64,000 nt of DNA from the NCBI GenBank assembly GCA_029817715.1, contig JARUPY010000049.1, positions 827,383-891,382 of the forward strand, in the 5' to 3' direction. Below, piece after piece: positions 57,391-64,000 of this stretch (position 1 is its first letter; each line of letters starts with the position of its first letter). The notes beneath the pieces are model-generated. The model had not been told where the DNA came from. It worked only from the letters and a program-made list of their open reading frames with translations, and made no database searches. This DNA is from Melastoma dodecandrum. Its lineage: Eukaryota; Streptophyta; Magnoliopsida; Myrtales; Melastomataceae. A program made the translations under genes and the position numbers.

Positions 57391-60193
57391 TTAACCCAAA
57401 GCAATCGGCCTGCAATTGCTTGCTAGACTGTTCCTAAGAACCATGGCTTCACCTGTCACCACTTCCGTCACCAAGTCCTTGAATATCAACCGCTCGACGT
57501 CAAGCACGACGCCAGAATCGTCGAGATGCCCATTACAGCTCCACGCCTCGCGCTCCATATCCCTCCGCAGGATGGCCTTGATGAAGTCTCCTTCATCATC
57601 GTCAGTCCCCCATTTGAAGGTGTCGGCTTGGAGGTAAGCTATCTCGGAACACAACCCCTGCAGCAGCTGCTCATGTCCTGTTTTCTTGGCTGAGGGACTG
57701 CATGGCAAGAACCGGTTCTTGTTGTTGTTATTGGAGACTAGCTTCTGGACCATGATCTCGTCAATGACATCTAACAGGAGCTTCCTCTGGATTCTTTCGC
57801 TGCACTTTGGCTGGGGCTCTCCCATGAGAAGATTGTTGCTCTGCTTGTTGGGTTCTAGCATGGGGAATAAGTTCGTCATGATGTTGCCCGATGGACGGAG
57901 CTGAATGGTCATCAAGCTTCCAGCATCTGGTGTCTGCAATATATATGTATGCTCGTGCTTCTTATCAGGAAGTGTTTGGGACGAGGCATGCAAGCCTTGG
58001 TCTTGCCCGCAGAACCGTGTGGATTTGCCTTCTGCGAAATCAACGAAATATGAACTCTCTTTAGGAATCAAGCAACTATGATGCACTGTTGTCTATTTTG
58101 ATGGTTGTAATTACCTTTTAAGTCTTTCGACATCATTTTCGCTAGCGATAAGGATTCATCGTCTTCTAAATGTGTCAGGTTGAGGACGGATACTGGACTC
58201 GGTTGTTCCTCTTGGATGATCCCAAAGTCCAGGGATGAATGGCCGTTGACCTTGCTTGGTAGAATAACTTTCTGCGAAAGAGAATGCCAGTGTTAATCAG
58301 CGTCTGCGACAGGAAACCCAAGAGCTGATAGGTGAACAAAAGGAGAACGACCTACTTTTGGAGTCAGTTCATCTTGTGCAACTTGATAGCTCGAAACTTC
58401 CGAATCATCATCTCGAGATGCCAAGCTCGCATCATCGTCGGACTGCTTGGAGACTAGATTTCTACGTTCGTTCAAATTGCTTGGATTGCCAATAACTTTT
58501 GATTTTGGCGTTCTGCAAGGAGATCCGGGCTCTCTCCTTAGTCTCCCTGGCTGATTGAATCTCCTTGGAGAATCTGTGAGCTCGGGCCTCTTCAACTGCA
58601 ATCCAGCACGTGAATTCCCAAAGTTCCGCCCCTTACTGTCACTTTCCACTGCTCGCCGATGCTCATCCCTCGTGTTGGTCAATTCACTGCCTCTGTTTGT
58701 GTAATGAGCATATCTTGAACTCGACCTTAGAGGTAGCGTGTCGCTCCTCTGCTGATGGCATGAATACCTTTGGGTTCCGCGACGATTCTCTGAGCATGCA
58801 GGCTTCCTGCTACTGCGATCGGCAAACTTGGCCACATAGCCGGATCTGTCAACATTATTCGTTTGGGTAACGACATGGTGGATCTTCTTTCTGGCATCAT
58901 AGATCCGTTCAGACTTCTGCATAGCCTCAAGTACCTGTTTGAGTGCTCGAAATTCTTTCCCGGATCTTTTGAACTCGATCTGCTCCAATCTTTTCACCAG
59001 GTCGCCATAAACAGAGAGGCTTGGGCTCTGCAGCGGAGTTCCCTCTGGTGTGAGAGGGGGGACCCTTTCAGGAACTTGGCTTGCGGTTGACTTCACCCTC
59101 ACAACTAAATCGGCCCTGGACTCGTGGTTGTATTCAGTGTCCTTCCTCGATGAAACGGAGAAAGGGTTCGCTGCTTCGACCGAGTTGTTTCTGCCATGTC
59201 CTATTCGAGGCCCCGACTGAGGCTGCACATTGGTGGCTGGTTCCAGACCCATCAGTTTGGCTACAACGCTCGATCGCCATTTGCTATCCAGAGAATGCCT
59301 TGCCTGCTCCTTAAGTTTTGTCACGTTGGATTTGATCGCGTCCCTCGATTCTCGCCCATCATAAGAGAACCGAGGACTGTCCGTGAAATTCCGATGCCTC
59401 TGAAGGCTTGGAAAATCCCTCAACGATGGACTCACAGAAGAGTTCGAGTTCCTCTCGCGGGCAACCTTTGATGGAAAAACAGGCCTCGGGGAATCCACGG
59501 ATGCCATCCCCCCAGATTTCATCATCAAATTACTCCCCCGCTGAAGTCTCGGCAAGTCCTTCGCTCTTGGCTCCATCGAGCTCAGGCCAGTCGGTGGAGG
59601 ATCCATCTTGGCCAGCCCGTGATCTTCTATCGAGGACGAGAAACTGGATGAATAGCACGGGGACGAAGCCGAGCTCCTCGACGAGTCAGTGGACAACCCG
59701 CGTCTTTCCTTTGCCAGAGTCTTCGAAACTTCCCCCTGCATCACCAGTTACCCGATCAAGCCCCGCCAATTCCTTTTCACCATCAATTCTCAATCCACCC
59801 TGTTGATTTCAAAGGTCCATTGTTGAGACTTACCGATGATCTAAAGGACATCACATCTTCCTCTGCACCGCAAACCACGTCCTGACCTGAACAATCGAAT
59901 CAATAAGCACATCGACGTATATATACGTACAGTAGCATGCACCGGAGGCAACTCATCCTAACCTAACGTAACATAAGAGTCTTCCATGATATATATAGAC
60001 GTGAACATAGGCGTCGGGAGGCGGGTTTACCTGCTGCAAGCGTCTTGGGGGAGATGCCAGCCGGACGACGGCCGGCGGAGAGGAAATGGACGCGGTCGAA
60101 GAGATGGAAGATCCCATTCATGCACCCAACAGGCTGCTTATGGGATCCTCTGGACCTGTCGTCGGTCAAGGAATACAGAATCCTGGCAGACAT
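57391..60193 (-). CDS. LNG1: LONGIFOLIA/TRM-family protein
   Basis: Five exons (60031-60193, 59834-59886, 58356-59735, 58115-58271, 57391-58031) give 797 residues. The N-terminus MSARILYSLTDD ... KQPVGCMNGIFHLFDRVHFL is diagnostic of the LONGIFOLIA group of TON1-recruiting-motif proteins. Further hallmarks are the KWRSSVVAKLMGLEP motif (about residue 230), the Ser/Pro-rich region with VPPLTPEGTPLQSPSLSVYG, and DLVKRLEQIEFKRSGKEFRA. The C-terminal DUF4378 segment includes RKLLLDVIDEIMVQKLV and LIFKDLVTEVVTGE. LNG1 and LNG2 (At5g15580 and At3g02170) associate with cortical microtubules and promote longitudinal cell elongation in leaves. The start at 60193 is set by the conserved N-terminus. All introns are GT-AG with short length. 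Confidence 0.93.
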
Positions 60194-61648
60194 CCTTCGT
60201 TTCCTCCAAGCTTCCCGAATTCAACGGTATCGATCGATGAGGTTGGAGTTAGACCCAGGTTTCATATCCAAACGAGAAGAAGAGAACAACCACAGAAGCA
60301 AGTGTTGGGAGGAAATGGAGATGGAAGATGCCTGCTGGTCAATACTTATAGCATCATTGATTTCTATCGCAGGATGGTTCAAAGAAAACAATGATGATGA
60401 TGATTGAGGAGGAGGAGGATGGGGACGTGAACAGAGGAAAGGAGTGAAGGTGGGGTTGGGATGAAAGATATTGTGTGTAGTGGGGGAAAAATGGAAACAA
60501 TCATGTGAAATTAAATTTGGGTTTTGAAGGAGGGATCAGATCTGGTTTTCTTTCTACATGAAAAATGGGGTTATAAGTGTTGTCATTACATCCCTTTTTT
60601 TCTATCTACTACGCGGGACAATGTCCGAAGTAGTTGTCGGGGCGGTGGTGCTCCGATTGGTGCACCTATTGGACCTCCGTCGGAAGATCTACGTACCATG
60701 CAGAACTGAGAAAAAAATTCTTTTTTTAATAAAAACTTGGGATTTTCTGTTCTCGGGTCATCATTATTTTTTATTTGAGTGTAGATGGATATGGAATCCC
60801 CATTCATTTATTTACTTCAAAGATTATTGATTCTATTTTTTTTTTCTGTTCCTTCAGTAGCCCAATAATTGTATATGCAGTAAGTTTTTGGCAAAACCAT
60901 AAATTCAAGTCCAAAAAGAAATATAAAAAAAGCCCAAAAAGAAAATTACAGCGGGTAAATTATATAAAAAGAAATATGATAATTTTTTAATTGGGGGTTG
61001 GGGGGAGTACTGAATCCATACACCAAACAAAGGGAAGAAAAGATAAAGGTGAACAGTGGAAAGGTAGGGGGAATGATTTCCCCTGGCGGACAATGTGATG
61101 GTCTGCCTGCAAGGAGAGTTTGCAAGAATATAGTGAGACAGATGCTCATGGTACCTTCTCCCCCTATGTTAGGCTTGGGACTTGTCCTTTTTTCAGTTTT
61201 CATTTTAATAAAAAATAATAACAAGTGAAAAATATAGGGTTGGTTAAGCTTTAGGGTTAGATATTTATTTGTTTATGTTCAATTAACTTCAGAGTAAATG
61301 AGGTCCCCATGGTCTATATGCATTGGTAGCATCTAGGTATTGTTGTTTTAAGTTGGGCTAGTCAATAATTTTGCAAAAAAAGTAACATTTATTGTGACAT
61401 TGTTTCAATTATTAAGAGGAAATTGCTCATCCACCCCAAACAAATTAAGGCCATGTGAAATTGTCCCTTCTTTCTTTTGTTCTTTTCCTGTCGTATAAAA
61501 TAATTTAATACCTTCCCGATAAGCTAAATAATTAAAAAAAAAGCAGTTGGGATTTTAGGAACTTTCTCAAACTTGAGATCCACTTTTTCTTCTTTTTTGC
61601 CAATTGGGTTGAGTAAAGATTTGAACTTTACTCCTAAAAAAGTTTATC

Positions 61649-61768
61649 CAAGGTAATTTTAGGTTGACCCAATTGGAAATTTAGTAAAAAAAATAGAAAG
61701 AATTTAGTCAAGGTAATTTTAGGTTGACCCAATTGGAAATTTAGTAAAAAAAATAGAAAGAATTTAGT
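61649..61768 (+). repeat. Perfect 60-bp tandem duplication
   Basis: The unit beginning CAAGGTAATTTTAGGTTGAC and ending AATTTAGT is present twice, at 61649-61708 and 61709-61768, without a mismatch, including an eight-A run. Perfect identity points to a very recent duplication or an assembly artefact. Confidence 0.95.
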
Positions 61769-61911
61769 CAATCGATTAATTAATTAATCATGTTAGAGAA
61801 ATACTGGAAAATATAGTAAAAGTATCTTATTCTGTGAACGTTGCTGCCTTTACCAGGTTTTCCCAGACTTCAGAATCACACGCAACTTATTTCCTACTGC
61901 AACTTTGACAG

Positions 61912-62794
61912 CCCCCCCCCCCCCCACCATCTTCTATTATAATTATTATACGACAATTGAATGCCCAACAATACATATAATATAAATAATTTCATCAAAA
62001 ATAAATATACTAATAATTATGTGACCCATCGCTTTTTTCTAATCTCCTTATCAATAATGTTCATATTACCTAGCACACGATGAGTGTTGCGGCTTGATAT
62101 GGCACGGTGGGAACCCCCCCCCCCCCCCTTTATTATTGATAGAAAGGATAGCAAGAGTTTTGGGAACATTGGTCTGACCCCCTATTACTACTACTTACTC
62201 ACATGACAGGTCTCTACATCAATGCTTTTCTCAAAATTTCATTCCACCCCGACCTTACTATTTATCCACTCGATTTTTATCTTCTTAACATTAACATTAT
62301 TGGGTCATAGTTCGTTTCATGTCGTTCCACGATTACTTGTCTCTTTGGAAAAGTATACATGGATCCCACTCGAGGAATATTTGCATGAAATGTTGGGTTG
62401 GGGGGGGGGGGGTCCTGTTTATCTTTCATTTTCTTCTAGTGGAATCATCAAATTTTCTTGTCGCCTCTCCGAATGTAGACATGTAAAATTGTGAATATCG
62501 GATAGAGGGATGCATGCATATTAAGGATAAGGTATAGCCAAAATGGGGCGCAAAACCTAAGGTAAAGGGAAAAGGGGGACTCGGCAAGTGATAAAGGAGG
62601 ATGAAACTTCCAATCTAAGTAAGGAGGAAAAGATCATACATAAAGTTTTGAGGCATGGCTCTGGATCAACATGACCGAAAGTCGCAGTACGTGATGAGAT
62701 ATTAAATAAAAACGAATGAACAAATTGATGGTTAAGAGAGGTAGAATGAATTAGTTATTGGCACATTGTACTTTTCTTTCCCCCCCCCCCCCCC
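61912..62794. repeat. Four long C/G homopolymer tracts within 0.9 kb
   Basis: C14 at 61912-61925, C15 at 62114-62128, G13 at 62400-62412 and C15 at 62780-62794 occur in AT-rich DNA. Such tracts are rare elsewhere in the window. Their apparent lengths are prone to sequencing error. Confidence 0.9.
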
Positions 62795-64000
62795 ACACTT
62801 GCAAATTCCACATGCCTAAACCCTAAAACAAAGTTCACCATCACATCACATGCTGATCTAAAAGAAATTGCATGTAGATTCAAGGCCCCCGAGATCTAAG
62901 GAAGGACATGATGTGTTAAATTATGGGTGAGCATTTTCTTTTTGTAGTTCAAAGAATTTGGGTAAAAGGGAGGAGGGACTGACACCAAGTACATATACTT
63001 ACATGCAAATACCAAATCCTTTTAGGGGTTGATTAGGTTTTTTGTGCAAGTGGGGGAGATTGCTAAGAGTATTTTAACATAATATGACGAGATGGAAAAA
63101 GGGGGCCTGAAAATGCAAGCACATGGTGGAGTATTATACTATATAAAGTAGGGAGCAAAATCACATGAAGAGGTTTAGAAATCGGGACAAACTTTTTTTC
63201 TTTTAAGCATCGATGGGCATGGCAATGGGACCAACCCATTTCCCATCCACAACTCCTTTCTTTCCCATCCACAACCCCTTTCTTTCCAAAGTTATTTTAT
63301 TAGACATGCTATGATTTTTTACAATTTATTTATGTACAACATTAACGATATACTCATGTCAATATATATGAATGCCATAGCATGTGACATACCCACCTCA
63401 CCTCACCTCATCTCCATCTCCATCTCCAAAGCATAGATCCATAGCCATGTGTGGGGTTTAGCTTTAGCTTTAGCTTAGCCTCTGTGATTATTAAATGATC
63501 CAAAGGGTTCTCCTAGGTCAACATCAAAAGGGACGATGACCATGATGTTAAAATATTTATATAGTTGACAACTCTCCTAAACCGAATAAATAAAAAAGGA
63601 ATATGTTTTAGATCATCATGTTTAGTACGAGGGAGATTATACTAACAACAAACAACTGTGCCATCAATGTGAAACCTCGGCCCGAAGATGTTGAAAGGGG
63701 GTTGTCTGTCTGTCCGTCTGTGTCTAAAGATCGGGATATAAATTTTTCTCGGATGTATAAATAGAATTTTTTAGAAAAATGTCGCTGAATGTTTTGGAAA
63801 TATTAGTACATAGTTCGAACTTAATACGTGTTTCGAAATGAGGAAGATAGGTTTGTGCGAGTTTGTAAGAAATCTTCCAAACCCTCAAAATCCGACGATC
63901 GTTGGGAAAGCGGGTGGGATGCAAAATGCCATTTTAAATGGGTTCATGGTGGTTCATCGATCAAGTTCGTGGATGGTTTCATGAAGTGGGAGGGTTGGGG

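Larger units (their letters stand above)
60194..64000. other. 3.8 kb AT-rich intergenic DNA; LONGIFOLIA promoter
   Basis: The first about 300 bp is the LONGIFOLIA leader and promoter. The rest has no recognisable coding exon. It holds a perfect 60-bp tandem duplication (61649-61768), four long C or G homopolymers (61912-61925, 62114-62128, 62400-62412, 62780-62794), short CACCT/CATCTC repeats at about 63390-63427 and a TTTAGC triple at about 63456-63475. Confidence 0.4.

Noticed and set aside
1..64000. CRISPR array, bacterial operon, integrated virus or complete transposon with coding capacity
   Set aside because: No regularly spaced repeats, no viral or transposase/reverse transcriptase domains, and genes carry spliceosomal introns throughout. 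The only mobile element supported is the SINE.

Overview
This is a gene-dense stretch of nuclear DNA from a flowering plant, almost certainly a core eudicot. Most genes have several exons with short GT-AG introns, chloroplast and mitochondrial targeting sequences are frequent, and the families are plant-specific: a Casparian-strip membrane protein, an early nodulin-like phytocyanin, a plastid chorismate mutase, a LONGIFOLIA protein, a prenylated ubiquitin-fold protein and an AP2/ERF factor. The species cannot be read from the sequence. All exon joins below were worked out by hand from reading frame, splice signals and remembered family sequence, without transcripts or database searches.

Layout. 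0-7.5 kb: four plus-strand genes, namely a 1213-residue mitochondrial-type PPR protein, a damaged CASP gene, a SAM-dependent methyltransferase-like protein and a DUF1997 protein. 7.5-9.9 kb: no clear gene. 9.9-14.5 kb: an ERF factor with a suspicious 3' frameshift and a nine-exon EDR2-C (DUF1336) protein. 15-27.5 kb, all minus strand: phytocyanin-like ENODL, chorismate mutase and the sixteen-exon ubiquitin-chain elongation factor E4 (UFD2). 27.8-32.2 kb, plus strand: mitochondrial ATP synthase OSCP subunit, which shares a 304-bp divergent promoter with E4, and a plastid DUF4336 protein. 33-38 kb, minus strand: a prenylated ubiquitin-fold protein (MUB) and UDP-glucose dehydrogenase whose coding sequence is interrupted; a SINE lies between them. 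39.5-45.2 kb, plus strand: a TPX2-family protein and an UPBEAT1-like atypical bHLH. 47.6-60.2 kb: UGT83A-type glycosyltransferase, plastid alpha/beta hydrolase, mitochondrial-type RRM/glycine-rich protein, a 96-residue conserved-looking protein, CRR7-like protein, a Ser-rich unknown and LONGIFOLIA. 60.2-64 kb: AT-rich repeat-bearing intergenic DNA.

The genes are not an operon or a pathway cluster. From memory, the order resembles several duplicated Arabidopsis segments (around At5g15280-At5g15580, At3g29180-At3g29360, At5g39210-At5g39430 and At3g02100-At3g02170). The window therefore looks like an ancestral block that has kept genes Arabidopsis split among duplicated copies.

I found no convincing previously undescribed system. 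The observations most worth checking are: a 129-bp intron-like insertion in the usually intronless UDP-glucose dehydrogenase coding sequence; a perfect 42-bp tandem duplication that doubles a splice acceptor in frame; two GC-AG introns; single-G indels in the CASP and ERF genes; a SINE with target-site duplication; and a perfect 60-bp tandem duplication near long C/G tracts.
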